Part shown: positions 17,421-27,071 of the stretch, piece by piece
Position numbering within the stretch: the first letter of the stretch is position 1
Layout of the letters: the number at the start of each line of letters is the position of its first letter
Origin: Psychroflexus sediminis
Lineage (GTDB): Bacteria; Bacteroidota; Bacteroidia; Flavobacteriales; Flavobacteriaceae
Direction of reading: 5' to 3'
Assembly (NCBI RefSeq): GCF_900099815.1
Contig: NZ_FNCW01000011.1
Coordinates: 39,856 to 103,855 of the forward strand
Length of the DNA stretch: 64,000 nt
Notes under the pieces: generated by a model
Database searches by the model: none
What the model saw: only the letters and a program-made list of their open reading frames with translations
Told to the model about the DNA's origin: nothing
Position numbers and translations under genes: made by a program

Positions 17421-18809
17421 TTGGATAAGTTGATAGCGAAATTAGAACTCTTTTTTGCCAAATTCCTGCCCTCTCCTTTTACACTCAGTATTTTGCTCAG
17501 CCTTATCACTCTCATTTTAGCTAGTCTATTTGGTGATTACCCGGGTAAAGCCAATCCAATCGTTTCTACATTTCAAGCCTGGGAATCTGGTTTATGGAAT
17601 CAAGAATTGTTGGTTTTTGGTTATCAAATGATGCTGATACTGGTGCTTGGGCACGTACTTGTCTTGAGCTCTCCCGTCAATAAACTTCTTGAATTTATTA
17701 CCAAAGGTGCTGTGGACACTAAGAATGCAGTTGTTCTCGTAAGTGTCAGCACGATGTTTATGGGTTTTTTCAATTGGGGCCTGGGCTTAATCTTTGGAGC
17801 TATACTAGCCAGGAAGATTGGCGAGAAATCGGCAAGAGAAAACCTGAACATCAACTATCCCCTCATCGGAGCTTTGGGATATTCCGGAATGATGATCTGG
17901 CACGGTGGTATTTCCGGATCAGCTCCCTTAAAAGCAGCTGAAAAGGGTCACTTGCATTCACTTATGAGAAGTATCCCTCCGGGATTGCCCTCAGAAATTT
18001 CTACTTCTGAAACAATTTTCAGTTTAAGCAATCTTATCATTTTTGGAATAATTCTTTTAGTGGTTCCTCTCATTTTTAGAAGCATTAAGCGGAAATCATC
18101 TTCAAATCTTGAGGCCTCAAGGTTTTTAAGCTTCGATCATTTAAAACACGCCGGGTCTCTTAATCGGATAGAATCCAAAGGAGAATCAATTCATCCTTTG
18201 GAAAAGAATAATATATTAACCCTCATTTTTGGGGGTTTGATTACGCTATGCTTTTTTGTTGTTTATGGTGAAAACCTTCTCCAGTTGAACATAACCCCTA
18301 ACCTGCTCAACTTTCTGATGCTGGGCTTGGGAATTTTATTTCATAAATCCATATCACACTATCTGGCTTCATTGGCAAAAGCGATCAAAGGCGCTTCGGG
18401 TATTTTAATTCAATTCCCTTTGTATTTTGGCATTATAGGAGTGATGAAAGAAAGTGGACTGGCAGTGAGTTTTGCCCAGTTTTTTGTAAACATTTCAACC
18501 GAAGCAAGCCTGCCCATTTTTACGTTTATAAGCTCTGGTATTGTCAATATTTTTGTACCTAGCGGCGGCGGACAGTGGGCTATACAAGGCCCTATCGTTT
18601 TGGAATCGGCTTCTAAGCTGGGTGTGCCCATTCCTAAAATCATTATGGCGTTAAGCTATGGAGATCAGGTTACCAATATGCTTCAGCCATTTTGGGCCTT
18701 ACCACTTCTTGCTATAACCAAGTTAAAGGCAAGTGATATTTTTCCATTCACTTTTTTATTATTTATCATTGGCAGTATAATATTCATCACTGGTTTACTT
18801 ATTTTTTAA
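17421..18809 (+). CDS. atoE: Short-chain fatty acid transporter (AtoE family)
   Basis: A 462-residue membrane protein with ten or more hydrophobic segments, matching the AtoE/TIGR00366 short-chain fatty acid permeases: start AKFLPSPFTLSILLS, GALGYSGMMIWHGGISGSAP near 149-168, and FVPSGGGQWAIQGP near 377-390. It should import acetoacetate, butyrate or similar acids across the inner membrane. The start is a TTG; no ATG is available in frame before the first membrane segment. No thiolase or CoA-transferase gene is adjacent, so the substrate is not fixed by context. Confidence 0.9.
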   Translation: MDKLIAKLELFFAKFLPSPFTLSILLSLITLILASLFGDYPGKANPIVSTFQAWESGLWNQELLVFGYQMMLILVLGHVLVLSSPVNKLLEFITKGAVDTKNAVVLVSVSTMFMGFFNWGLGLIFGAILARKIGEKSARENLNINYPLIGALGYSGMMIWHGGISGSAPLKAAEKGHLHSLMRSIPPGLPSEISTSETIFSLSNLIIFGIILLVVPLIFRSIKRKSSSNLEASRFLSFDHLKHAGSLNRIESKGESIHPLEKNNILTLIFGGLITLCFFVVYGENLLQLNITPNLLNFLMLGLGILFHKSISHYLASLAKAIKGASGILIQFPLYFGIIGVMKESGLAVSFAQFFVNISTEASLPIFTFISSGIVNIFVPSGGGQWAIQGPIVLESASKLGVPIPKIIMALSYGDQVTNMLQPFWALPLLAITKLKASDIFPFTFLLFIIGSIIFITGLLIF

Positions 18810-18812
18810 TAC

Positions 18813-19460
18813 ATGTATAAACTGACAAAAGACATCATATTTCCACATCCCAAATTTGCAGATGAAAAGGGTTTACTGGCCTTTGGGGGTGACCTAAGCT
18901 TGGAACGCCTGAAAGTTGCCTATGAAAACGGAATATTCCCCTGGTATGAAGAAGGACAGCCCATACTTTGGTGGAGCCCAGACCCCAGAATGGTTTTATT
19001 CCCTGAAAACCTAAAGATATCTAAATCCATGAAAAAGCTTTTTAAGGAAAAAGCTTTTAAAGTTACCTATAATGAGGATTTTGAATACGTGATTCGGCAA
19101 TGTGCCAACATCAATAGAGAACGACAGGACGGGACCTGGATTACTGAAGATATGATTGAAAGTTATATCAAATTACATGAGGCAGGACTGGCGAAATCTG
19201 TTGAAGTCTGGAAAGACGACAAAATTGTTGGCGGTCTTTACGGGATATTGTTGAAAGATAAAAATGCATTCTGTGGTGAAAGCATGTTTACCCAAGTCGA
19301 TAATGCTTCAAAATACGGATTCATTACTCTGGTCAAAAATATGGCGAAGAACGGCATCAGTCTTATCGATTGTCAGGTGTATACCAAACACCTTGAAAGC
19401 CTTGGGGCAGAGGAAATCAGCAGGCATAATTTTTTGACTCTTCTGCATTCTAAAGTTTAA
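18813..19460 (+). CDS. aat: Leucyl/phenylalanyl-tRNA-protein transferase
   Basis: A 215-residue N-degron enzyme that adds Leu or Phe to proteins with N-terminal Lys or Arg, marking them for ClpAP-type degradation. Diagnostic segments are the start KDIIFPHPKFADEKGLLAFG, ILWWSPDPRMVLFP near 49-62 and CGESMFTQ near 150-157. Its end overlaps the convergent csaA gene by 4 bases. Confidence 0.95.
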   Translation: MYKLTKDIIFPHPKFADEKGLLAFGGDLSLERLKVAYENGIFPWYEEGQPILWWSPDPRMVLFPENLKISKSMKKLFKEKAFKVTYNEDFEYVIRQCANINRERQDGTWITEDMIESYIKLHEAGLAKSVEVWKDDKIVGGLYGILLKDKNAFCGESMFTQVDNASKYGFITLVKNMAKNGISLIDCQVYTKHLESLGAEEISRHNFLTLLHSKV

Positions 19461-19807
19461 GAAATCCGGGTTCCATTTTCGACCCTATGGTCCGGCGATA
19501 GCAGAGAAGTTCCTAAACCACCATCTACAGCGGCCAATACCAGACACTCACTCATCATCGTAGCGATTTGTTTGGGAGGAAAATTGAGCACAGCAATAAC
19601 CTGTTTACCGATCAGTTCTTCTGCCTTATAAAGTTTTGTGATTTGAGCGGATGAACGCCTGATGCCAAACTCACCAAAGTCAATGTCAAGCTTCAGGGCA
19701 GGATTTCTGGCTTCCTTGAAAATTTCAGCTTTTAAAATTGTTCCTACCCTCATCTCAACCTTTTGAAAATCAGACCAGGTCAACTTGTGTTCAGAGGTAT
19801 TCTTCAT
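19457..19807 (-). CDS. csaA: tRNA-binding-domain chaperone CsaA
   Basis: A 116-residue stand-alone tRNA-binding OB-fold protein (EMAP/Arc1-type). The pattern VEMRVGTILKAEIF, LKLDIDFGEFGIRRSSAQI and the end SLLSPDHRVENGTRIS identify CsaA, proposed to act as a secretion-related chaperone. It is convergent with aat and single-gene. Confidence 0.92.
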   Translation of the reverse strand: MKNTSEHKLTWSDFQKVEMRVGTILKAEIFKEARNPALKLDIDFGEFGIRRSSAQITKLYKAEELIGKQVIAVLNFPPKQIATMMSECLVLAAVDGGLGTSLLSPDHRVENGTRIS

Positions 19808-19928
19808 AAATATTTGGTTTAAGTATAAGTTTTATTTATAGCGAAATCAGTACAAGTTACTTTGTTTTATAATTGCCTTAACGAACAGGGATTTAATAAA
19901 TATTAAGTTTACAAAAAAAAATGCAACT

Positions 19929-21029
19929 ATGAGTAAGCAAGCATTATTAAAACCTATTCAAATAGGTGATATGGAATTGAAAAACAGAGTGATTATGGCT
20001 CCAATGACGAGAAATAGAGCCAATAACGAATATAATATGCCTACAGATCTTCACGCCAAATACTACAAGCAGAGGGCAAGTGCCGGCCTGATTATCAGTG
20101 AGGGATCTCAGATTTCATCTCAGGCTATAGGTTACATTTATACCCCTGGAATCTACAAGCCGGAACAAATTGAAGGTTGGAAAAAAGTTACCGAGGCTGT
20201 TCATGAGGAAAACGGTAAAATTTTCATTCAGTTATGGCATGTGGGCAGAATATCTCATCCAGATTTCCATGATGGAGAAAAACCTGTTGCGCCTAGTGCT
20301 TTGAATCCAAATACTCAAGCATATACCCATGAGGGTTTTAAAGATACTGTCGAACCAAGAGCAATGACAACAGATGAAGTAAAGCGAACGGTTCAGGACT
20401 TTAAAAAAGCGGCTAAAAATGCGGTAGATGCTGGCTTTGATGGTATTGAGATTCATTCGTCCAACGGCTACTTGCTTCATCAGTTCTTCAACAGAACATC
20501 CAACCAGCGGTCAGATCAATATGGAGGGTCCATTGAAAACAGAGCCAGAATTCTGTTTGAAATTCTTGATGCGGTTAAAGTGTTTTTTCCAGAAAATAAA
20601 ATTGGCGTCCGGTTGAATCCGTCGCTGCACGGCATTTTTGGAATGGAAGCCGATGAAGAAACCATTCCAACGTTTGAGTATATCGTCAAAAAACTAAATG
20701 ACTATAATTTAGCCTATTTACATTTATCCGAACCCTTTAACGATGTAAGTGATAAAGATTTTTTGGTCTCTAACATCGCTGAACATTTCAGACCTCTATA
20801 TACTGGAAATCTGATGATCAATGCAGGATTCGATCAGGAAAGCGGGAATAAAGTGATTGAAGAAGGAAATGCTGATATGGTTTCTTATGCCAAACTATTT
20901 ATTTCCAATCCCGATTTACCAGTCAGGTTTGAAAAAAATGCCGAATTACAGGACTGGGATGAAGATACTTTTTACGTTCCTGGAAAAGAAGGTTATACGG
21001 ATTATCCGAAATTAGAGGATAAAAAATAA
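19929..21029 (+). CDS. Old Yellow Enzyme-family NADH:flavin oxidoreductase / alkene reductase
   Basis: A 366-residue FMN-dependent TIM-barrel enzyme that reduces activated C=C bonds (NemA type). Visible motifs are MAPMTRNRA near 25-33, FIQLWHVGRISHPDF near 99-113, the catalytic region DGIEIHSSNGYLLHQF near 172-187, and NQRSDQYGGSIENRAR near 193-208. It precedes a second flavin reductase gene and a DASH cryptochrome. Its role in that setting (detoxifying photo-oxidised electrophiles, for instance) is an inference. Confidence 0.94.
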   Translation: MSKQALLKPIQIGDMELKNRVIMAPMTRNRANNEYNMPTDLHAKYYKQRASAGLIISEGSQISSQAIGYIYTPGIYKPEQIEGWKKVTEAVHEENGKIFIQLWHVGRISHPDFHDGEKPVAPSALNPNTQAYTHEGFKDTVEPRAMTTDEVKRTVQDFKKAAKNAVDAGFDGIEIHSSNGYLLHQFFNRTSNQRSDQYGGSIENRARILFEILDAVKVFFPENKIGVRLNPSLHGIFGMEADEETIPTFEYIVKKLNDYNLAYLHLSEPFNDVSDKDFLVSNIAEHFRPLYTGNLMINAGFDQESGNKVIEEGNADMVSYAKLFISNPDLPVRFEKNAELQDWDEDTFYVPGKEGYTDYPKLEDKK

Positions 21030-21080
21030 GTATACTTTGTTTATTAATTAACAATAAATAATTAAACAATATTTAATTTT

Positions 21081-21746
21081 ATGCTGATTAATCATCAGCC
21101 TATTTTTATGACTCATTTTTCGAAACAAGACATCCTTAATTTACCAGGTTTAGAGCGCATGCACCTCATTAATTCGTGTGGTGGTTTAAAGTCGGCTAAT
21201 CTCATCGGTACAATTTCTGAAGCGGGTGTGAGTAATCTCGCTGTATTCAATTCTGTTATTCATCTTGGCAGCAATCCTCCCATGCTAAGTTTTATGCTCA
21301 GACCTACCACAGTAGAGCGTCATTCTTACACTAATTTTAAAAAAAACAGTCACTTTACCGTGAATCATATCCACTCGGATTTTGTAAATAAAGCGCACCA
21401 GACCTCGGCAAAATATGATGAAGAAGTTTCAGAGTTTAAAGAAGTTGGATTCACTGAAGAATTCATAGCAGATTGTAAAGCGCCTTTCGTCAAAGAGTCT
21501 AAAATCAAAATGGGCTGTAAATACATCAACGAATATTACATCGAAGAACATGCCTGTCGGTTAATCATTGGAGAAATTCAGCACTTAGTTGTCGAGGAAG
21601 GAATTATGGATCAAGATGGGTTTTTGGATTTAACCAGGGCCGGTTCAGCCGGAATTATAGGGCTGGATGGCTACGTTAAAACTGAACTCATCGAGAGGTA
21701 CGCCTACGCCAGACCAAATCAGGAACTAAAACCTCTAAAACCCTAA
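21081..21746 (+). CDS. Flavin reductase-family protein
   Basis: A protein of 212-221 residues of the FMN-binding split-barrel fold; the ATG at 21108 gives the more typical start [10 protein letters not shown]. Motifs are [13 protein letters not shown] and [19 protein letters not shown], and a conserved end with [10 protein letters not shown]. It is the paralogue of a type often found next to photolyases in Bacteroidota, and here it overlaps the DUF2256 start by one base (TAATG). That makes co-expression with DUF2256 and the DASH cryptochrome very likely. Providing reduced flavin to the photolyase is one possible role. Confidence 0.86.
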   Translation: MLINHQPIFMTHFSKQDILNLPGLERMHLINSCGGLKSANLIGTISEAGVSNLAVFNSVIHLGSNPPMLSFMLRPTTVERHSYTNFKKNSHFTVNHIHSDFVNKAHQTSAKYDEEVSEFKEVGFTEEFIADCKAPFVKESKIKMGCKYINEYYIEEHACRLIIGEIQHLVVEEGIMDQDGFLDLTRAGSAGIIGLDGYVKTELIERYAYARPNQELKPLKP

Positions 21747-21883
21747 TGGCACATAAGAAAGTTCATTTACCCGAAAAGGTATGCGCCACCTGTGGCCTGG
21801 CATTCACCTGGAGAAAAAAATGGGAAAAAAACTGGGATAACATCAAATATTGTAGCGAAAAATGCAGAAGAAACAAGACCTAA
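21746..21883 (+). CDS. DUF2256 zinc-ribbon mini-protein
   Basis: A 45-residue protein starting at the ATG that overlaps the previous stop codon (TAATG). It has the DUF2256 pattern: [15 protein letters not shown], then [12 protein letters not shown], then YCSEKCRR. Four cysteines (CxxC near 13-16 and CxxxC near 36-40) should bind zinc. Its 3' end overlaps the start of the DASH cryptochrome by 22 bases in another frame. DUF2256 genes are frequent neighbours of cryptochromes and photolyases; the function is unknown. Confidence 0.88.
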   Translation: MAHKKVHLPEKVCATCGLAFTWRKKWEKNWDNIKYCSEKCRRNKT

Positions 21884-23172
21884 ATATCGTATGGTTTAGA
21901 AATGACCTGCGTACAAAAGATCAAAAATCATTATATGAAGCCTGTCAGCAACCGGAACCTGTTCTCGGTGTCTACTGCTTTGACCCCAAGCAGTATGAAA
22001 CCACCAAATACGGTTTCAAAAAAACAGAGAAATACAGAGCTAAATTTCTCATAGAAATGGTTTCACAGCTTTCGGATAACCTAAAAAGTTTAAACATCAG
22101 TTTACAGGTAGAACAGGATGCACCGGCAGGGGTATTTGAAAAATTATCAGAAAAATATAATATTAAGAATGTTTTTTTTCAGGCAGAATGGACCGAGGAA
22201 GAAAAGCAGGTAGAAAATGCGGTCAAATCGGTATTGAAAGACACTCAGTTTGCAGAGCAGTACAACCAGTTTTTATTTCATCCCGAAGATGTGCCTTATG
22301 ATGACTTTAGCCAGGTTCCAGAGGTGTATACCGATTTCAGGAAAAAATGCGAAAAACAGTGTGAGGTAAGAGACGAAATTCCTGTTCCGGAAGCACTTAC
22401 CCGGGAAAACTTACAGCATGTGAACACCAAAATACCAGGCCTGGCCGATCTGGGTCTGGAAGACTTTGAGACAGATGAACGTTCTGCTTTTCCTTTTCAG
22501 GGAGGCGAAGACGCTGCCTGGAAGCGATTAAAATATTATTTTTGGGAGACCAAAAAGTTGCAGTTTTACAAGAAAACAAGAAATGGACTGCTCGGTACAG
22601 ACTATAGTTCTAAGTTTTCGGCATGGCTTGCCAATGGCAGCATATCTGCTGTATCTATCTATCATGAAGTCAAGAAATTTGAGAAGGAAGTCAAAAAAAA
22701 TCAGGATACCTACTGGCTGATATTTGAGCTGATTTGGAGGGACTATTTTAAATACATTTCGCTCAAACACGGAAATAAAATCTTTCAGCTTGGTGGAATT
22801 TCAAACAAGGAATACGACTGGGGAAATAGTGAAAAAGCCTTCAAACAGTGGATTAACGGAAACACTCCAGAGTCTTTTGTCAATGCCAATATGATCGAAA
22901 TACGAGAGACAGGTTTTATGAGCAATCGGGGCAGGCAGAACGTGAACAGCTACTGGGCCAAGGAGTGGAAACAGGACTGGAGAATCGGTGCGGCGTATTT
23001 CGAAGCCATGCTTATTGATTATGATGTCCACAGCAACTGGGGCAACTGGATGTATAACTCTGGTGTTGGCAACGACCCGAGAGATCGGAAATTCAACATA
23101 AAAAAACAGGCAGAGCGCTACGATACCAACGGAAAATTTCAGCGTACCTGGTTGCAGGAAAGTTTATTTTAG
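21862..23172 (+). CDS. DASH-family cryptochrome / single-strand photolyase
   Basis: A 436-residue cry-DASH protein. It shows [15 protein letters not shown] near 10-24, [21 protein letters not shown] near the start of the FAD domain, [32 protein letters not shown], and the terminal [18 protein letters not shown] that defines the DASH branch. Family members bind FAD and an antenna folate and repair CPDs in single-stranded DNA; signalling has also been proposed. The start lies inside the DUF2256 gene, so translation is probably coupled. Confidence 0.95.
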   Translation: MQKKQDLNIVWFRNDLRTKDQKSLYEACQQPEPVLGVYCFDPKQYETTKYGFKKTEKYRAKFLIEMVSQLSDNLKSLNISLQVEQDAPAGVFEKLSEKYNIKNVFFQAEWTEEEKQVENAVKSVLKDTQFAEQYNQFLFHPEDVPYDDFSQVPEVYTDFRKKCEKQCEVRDEIPVPEALTRENLQHVNTKIPGLADLGLEDFETDERSAFPFQGGEDAAWKRLKYYFWETKKLQFYKKTRNGLLGTDYSSKFSAWLANGSISAVSIYHEVKKFEKEVKKNQDTYWLIFELIWRDYFKYISLKHGNKIFQLGGISNKEYDWGNSEKAFKQWINGNTPESFVNANMIEIRETGFMSNRGRQNVNSYWAKEWKQDWRIGAAYFEAMLIDYDVHSNWGNWMYNSGVGNDPRDRKFNIKKQAERYDTNGKFQRTWLQESLF

Positions 23173-23214
23173 AGGTTAGAGGTTACAAAAAATAGTTATT
23201 CAAAAATTCAGGTT

Positions 23215-24753
23215 ATGAAAAAGACTTTACGATTCATACTGGGCGATCAGCTTAATCACAAGCATTCCTGGTTTCAGGAAAAAAACGAAGATGTCATTTA
23301 TTTCATGGCAGAAACGCTACAGGAAACCAGTTATGTCAAACACCATATACAAAAAGTAGTTGCCTATTTTCTGTCCATGAGAAATTTTGCCAAAGAACTT
23401 CAAAAGGACGGGCATCAGGTCATTTATTATCAAATCGACGATCAAAATAATGAACAGGATCTGCCCTCCAACCTCAACAAGATCATTGAGCAGGAACATA
23501 TAGAACATTTTGAATACCTATTCCCGGATGAATACCGTCTGGATATCAAATTAAAAACCTTTTGCAATAAGCTGGAGATTACCAGTGAAGCTTATGACAC
23601 CGAACATTTCTATACCCAAAGAGAAGACATTGAAAAATTTTTTGAAGGGAAGAAAGAAATGACGATGGAGTATTTCTACAGAGATATGCGAAAAAAACAG
23701 GGGATCATGATGCTGGATGATAAAAAACCAGAGGGTGGAAAATGGAATTATGACAAAAGCAATCGCAAAAAATGGACCGGGAAACCAGAAGTTCCTGAGG
23801 CTAAAACATTCGACAAAAATATAGAAGAGGTCTTAAAGCAAATAAAAGCCATGGATATAAAGACTATGGGGAGAATTGATCAAGACCACTTCCCCTGGCC
23901 AACTTCGAGAGAAGAATGCCTTGAGGTCTTAGATTATTTTTGTAAAAATCTTCTGATTCATTTTGGAGATTATGAGGATGCCTTGCATACCGACCAGAAA
24001 TTTTTATTTCACTCCAGACTCTCTTTTGCAATGAACAGCAAAATGTTATCACCTAAAGAAGTCCTCGAAACTACCTTAGACTATTACTATGAACATAAAG
24101 AGGATATCGATATTTCTCAAATCGAAGGTTTTGTGAGACAAATCTTAGGCTGGAGAGAGTTTATGAGAGGAATTTACTGGAAAGAGATGCCTGGTTATAA
24201 ATCCAAAAATGAACTTGGAAATACCAATAAACTTCCAGAGTTCTACTGGACAGGAGAAACCGATATGAACTGCCTGAAATATGCGGTAAATCAAAGCCTG
24301 GATGAGGCCTACGCACATCATATTCAGCGGCTCATGATTATAGGGAATTTTGCCTTGCTGACGATGACAGACCCCGACGAAGTAGACGCCTGGTATTTGG
24401 GTGTTTATATAGATGCTATAGAATGGGCCGAACTGACCAACACCAGAGGTATGAGCCAGTTTGCAGATGGAGGCATTGTAGCAACCAAACCTTATGTCTC
24501 CAGCGGGAGTTATATCAATAAGATGGGGAACTACTGCAAATCCTGTAAATATTCAGTCAGTAAAAAAGAGGGGGAGGATGCCTGTCCTTTCAATAATTTA
24601 TACTGGAATTTTCTACATGAAAAACAGGAACATTTCAAGAATAATCAAAGAATGAATATGATGATGAGCCTTCTTAAAAAGATGAACAAAGACACCCTGA
24701 ATAAGCATATAAATCGCTCAAAAGAAATTATAAATAATCCAGACAATTTTTAA
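23215..24753 (+). CDS. Iron-sulfur (6-4) photolyase (FeS-BCP / PhrB-like)
   Basis: A 512-residue member of the bacterial iron-sulfur photolyases, which repair (6-4) photoproducts with FAD, a lumazine antenna and a [4Fe-4S] cluster. The start LRFILGDQLNHKHSWF is characteristic. Four cysteines, Cys353, Cys441, Cys444 and Cys457, have the same spacing as the cluster ligands known in Agrobacterium PhrB (350, 438, 441, 454). The FAD region includes RQILGWREFMRGIYW and FADGGIVATKPYVSSGSYI. It follows the DASH gene by 42 bases and is probably in the same transcript. Confidence 0.94.
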   Translation: MKKTLRFILGDQLNHKHSWFQEKNEDVIYFMAETLQETSYVKHHIQKVVAYFLSMRNFAKELQKDGHQVIYYQIDDQNNEQDLPSNLNKIIEQEHIEHFEYLFPDEYRLDIKLKTFCNKLEITSEAYDTEHFYTQREDIEKFFEGKKEMTMEYFYRDMRKKQGIMMLDDKKPEGGKWNYDKSNRKKWTGKPEVPEAKTFDKNIEEVLKQIKAMDIKTMGRIDQDHFPWPTSREECLEVLDYFCKNLLIHFGDYEDALHTDQKFLFHSRLSFAMNSKMLSPKEVLETTLDYYYEHKEDIDISQIEGFVRQILGWREFMRGIYWKEMPGYKSKNELGNTNKLPEFYWTGETDMNCLKYAVNQSLDEAYAHHIQRLMIIGNFALLTMTDPDEVDAWYLGVYIDAIEWAELTNTRGMSQFADGGIVATKPYVSSGSYINKMGNYCKSCKYSVSKKEGEDACPFNNLYWNFLHEKQEHFKNNQRMNMMMSLLKKMNKDTLNKHINRSKEIINNPDNF

Positions 24754-24772
24754 AATATTTCATAAAATTATA

Positions 24773-24780
24773 TACTTTTG
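24773..24780 (+). promoter_or_regulatory. -7 element for the small acidic lipoprotein
   Basis: TACTTTTG fits TAnnTTTG; the -33 region is only T-rich. It lies 24 bases before the ATG at 24805. Confidence 0.45.
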
Positions 24781-24804
24781 GCACTTAAACAAAATCAAAA
24801 CAAA

Positions 24805-25032
24805 ATGAAAAAATCAATTTTATCAATCACTATGGCTGCTTTACTTGGATTAGGAGTAATAAGCTGTAGAGAGGAAAAAACCGAAGCTGAAAAAGCTGGT
24901 GAAGCGGTTGAAGAATCTATGGAAGAAACTGGCGATGCAATGGAAGATGCAGCTGATGAGACTGGTGATGCTATGGAAGAAGCTGCTGAAGAAACTGAAG
25001 AAGCTGCTGAAGAGACTAAAGAAGAAATGTAG
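24805..25032 (+). CDS. Small acidic repeat lipoprotein
   Basis: A 75-residue protein with a lipoprotein signal (hydrophobic segment ending GVISC, Cys near residue 19) and a mature part made almost wholly of Glu, Ala, Thr, Asp and Lys in near repeats of the type EETGDAMEDAAD / DETGDAMEEAAE. The pattern predicts a long amphipathic or disordered helix, similar to LEA-like stress proteins. The ATG at 24805 is preferred to the in-frame TTG at 24778, which overlaps the -7 box. It sits directly after the photolyase run but has its own promoter and terminator. Confidence 0.78.
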   Translation: MKKSILSITMAALLGLGVISCREEKTEAEKAGEAVEESMEETGDAMEDAADETGDAMEEAAEETEEAAEETKEEM

Positions 25033-25053
25033 TCAAACTAAATTTACCTTTTT

Positions 25054-25088
25054 AAAAAGCTTATATATCGTGATGTATAAGCTTTTTT
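25054..25088. terminator. Bidirectional terminator between the lipoprotein and pyrF
   Basis: A 12-bp stem (25054-25065 with 25076-25087) flanked by A-run and T-run, so it can serve both converging genes. Confidence 0.8.
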
Positions 25089-25899
25089 AGTTAATGTATT
25101 TTGACATCGCACTTTGTAAATCTAGTGCTTTTTGTCCTGCCTTTTCTGCAAAATCTTCTTGATGTGAAGCATAAATAATGCCTCTAGACGAATTGATGAG
25201 CAATCCATAATCCCCAGTTAGTCCAAATTTACAAACCTCTTCTAAGGATCCGCCCTGAGCACCAACTCCCGGAATAAGCAAAAAACTATCTGGCAACAGC
25301 TTTCTTACGGTTTTAAGATAATCTGCCTTGGTCGCTCCAACGACATACATGAGCTGCCGGCTGTTTTTCCAGGTTTGAGAGGTTCTAAGCACTTTTTCGA
25401 ATAAAAAATCAGAATCAGATTTTAAAAATTGGAAATCTTCAGCACCTGAGTTCGAAGTCAATCCAAGCAGTATGGTATGTTTGTCTTCAAACTCTAAAAA
25501 AGGCTCAACCGAATCTTTCCCCATATAAGGAGCCACCGTAATGGAATCAAAATTTAAATCTTCGAAAAAGGCTTTGGCATACATCGCAGAGGTATTCCCG
25601 ATATCCCCGCGTTTAGCATCTGCAATGGTAAACTGATCTGGATACTCATCGTTGATGTAATCTATAGTGCGTTTTAAAGCCTTCCAACCTTTTACTCCGT
25701 AGGCTTCATAAAATGCGATGTTAGGTTTATAGGCTATGCAATACGCTTGTGTGGCGTCAATAATCGCTTTATTAAATTCAAAGATGGGATCATCAAGAAC
25801 GAGAAGATGTTTGGGGATTTTATCCAAATCTACATCCAGGCCAATACAAAGCATGGATTTTTTAGTTTTAATCTGTTGGATGAGCTTTTGAATATCCAT
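25087..25899 (-). CDS. pyrF: Orotidine-5'-phosphate decarboxylase
   Basis: A 270-residue TIM-barrel enzyme making UMP from OMP. It is the longer type 2 form, with [13 protein letters not shown] near the start, the catalytic [11 protein letters not shown] near 93-103 and GVGAQGG near 219-225. It is 6 bases downstream of prfA and probably co-transcribed with it. Confidence 0.96.
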   Translation of the reverse strand: MDIQKLIQQIKTKKSMLCIGLDVDLDKIPKHLLVLDDPIFEFNKAIIDATQAYCIAYKPNIAFYEAYGVKGWKALKRTIDYINDEYPDQFTIADAKRGDIGNTSAMYAKAFFEDLNFDSITVAPYMGKDSVEPFLEFEDKHTILLGLTSNSGAEDFQFLKSDSDFLFEKVLRTSQTWKNSRQLMYVVGATKADYLKTVRKLLPDSFLLIPGVGAQGGSLEEVCKFGLTGDYGLLINSSRGIIYASHQEDFAEKAGQKALDLQSAMSKYIN

Positions 25900-25905
25900 A
25901 AGGCT

Positions 25906-26982
25906 CTATAAATCGTCTGAAATATTCTTAAGCTTCTCGGTATTATCGACAAGTTTCAACTCATTAATAATTTTTTCAATATCCCCGTTGATGATGTTGT
26001 CCAAATCGTAAAGGGTAAGGTTTATTCTATGATCGGTTACCCTGCTCTGGGCATAATTATAGGTTCTGATTTTTGCGCTTCTATCTCCGCTAGTAACCAT
26101 AGACCCACGCTTTTCCGCATCTTCTGCCTGCTTTTTGGCAAGTTCCATTTCGTAAAGTCTGGAACGCAAGACTCTAAAGGCTTTCTCTTTATTCTTATGC
26201 TGAGATTTTTGATCCTGACACTGAGCTACAATTCCCGTAGGTTCGTGGGTAAGTCTTACAGCAGAATAGGTAGTATTAACCGACTGACCTCCAGGACCTG
26301 AAGAACAGAAATAATCGATGCGAACATCTTTAGGGTTGACTTCAATATCGAACTCTTCAGCTTCGGGAAATACCATAACCGTTGCAGCGCTGGTGTGCAC
26401 ACGGCCCTGAGTTTCGGTTTGCGGAACGCGCTGTACCCGGTGAACTCCAGCTTCATACTTTAAAGTTCCGTAAACATCTTCACCGGAAACTTCAAACTGG
26501 ATCTCTTTATAACCTCCATTGGTTCCTTCGCTATAATCCACAACATCTACTTTCCAGCCTTTAGCTTCGCTGTATTTAGACAACATTCTGAAAATATCCC
26601 CTGCAAAAATACTGGCCTCATCTCCTCCTGCTCCTGCTCTTACTTCCACCACTGCATTCTTCGCATCCTCGGGATCTTTAGGAATCAGCATCATCCTTAT
26701 CTTCTCTTCAAGCTTAGGCAGTTCATCCTTGGCCTCATCGTATTGGAGCTTTGCCATTTCTACCATTTCGGGATCAGATTCACCGGAAATGATTTCCTCT
26801 GCTTCTTCAAGATTATTTTTCAATTCTACATAAGACTCTCGCTCATCCATGATGGCTTTGAGGTCTTTATACTCTTTAGAAAGTTCTATATATCGTTTTT
26901 GATCCGACATAATATCGGGTTGAATGATCAAATCACTAACCTCATCGAATCGTTGTTTTATGAAATTTAATTTATCTAGCAT
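25906..26982 (-). CDS. prfA: Peptide chain release factor 1
   Basis: A 358-residue factor that reads UAA and UAG and releases the nascent chain. The GGQ motif is in [15 protein letters not shown] near 227-241, followed by the conserved [12 protein letters not shown]. The C-terminus [19 protein letters not shown] is typical of RF1 rather than RF2. No internal frameshift site is seen, as expected for RF1. It leads pyrF. Confidence 0.97.
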   Translation of the reverse strand: MLDKLNFIKQRFDEVSDLIIQPDIMSDQKRYIELSKEYKDLKAIMDERESYVELKNNLEEAEEIISGESDPEMVEMAKLQYDEAKDELPKLEEKIRMMLIPKDPEDAKNAVVEVRAGAGGDEASIFAGDIFRMLSKYSEAKGWKVDVVDYSEGTNGGYKEIQFEVSGEDVYGTLKYEAGVHRVQRVPQTETQGRVHTSAATVMVFPEAEEFDIEVNPKDVRIDYFCSSGPGGQSVNTTYSAVRLTHEPTGIVAQCQDQKSQHKNKEKAFRVLRSRLYEMELAKKQAEDAEKRGSMVTSGDRSAKIRTYNYAQSRVTDHRINLTLYDLDNIINGDIEKIINELKLVDNTEKLKNISDDL

Positions 26983-27071
26983 ATGAATTTAATGTGATGC
27001 AAATTTAAGTGAATTATAGCGAATTATGGAATGGATAGCAAGCTTATTACGCCGTGAAAATGAAGATGGTT

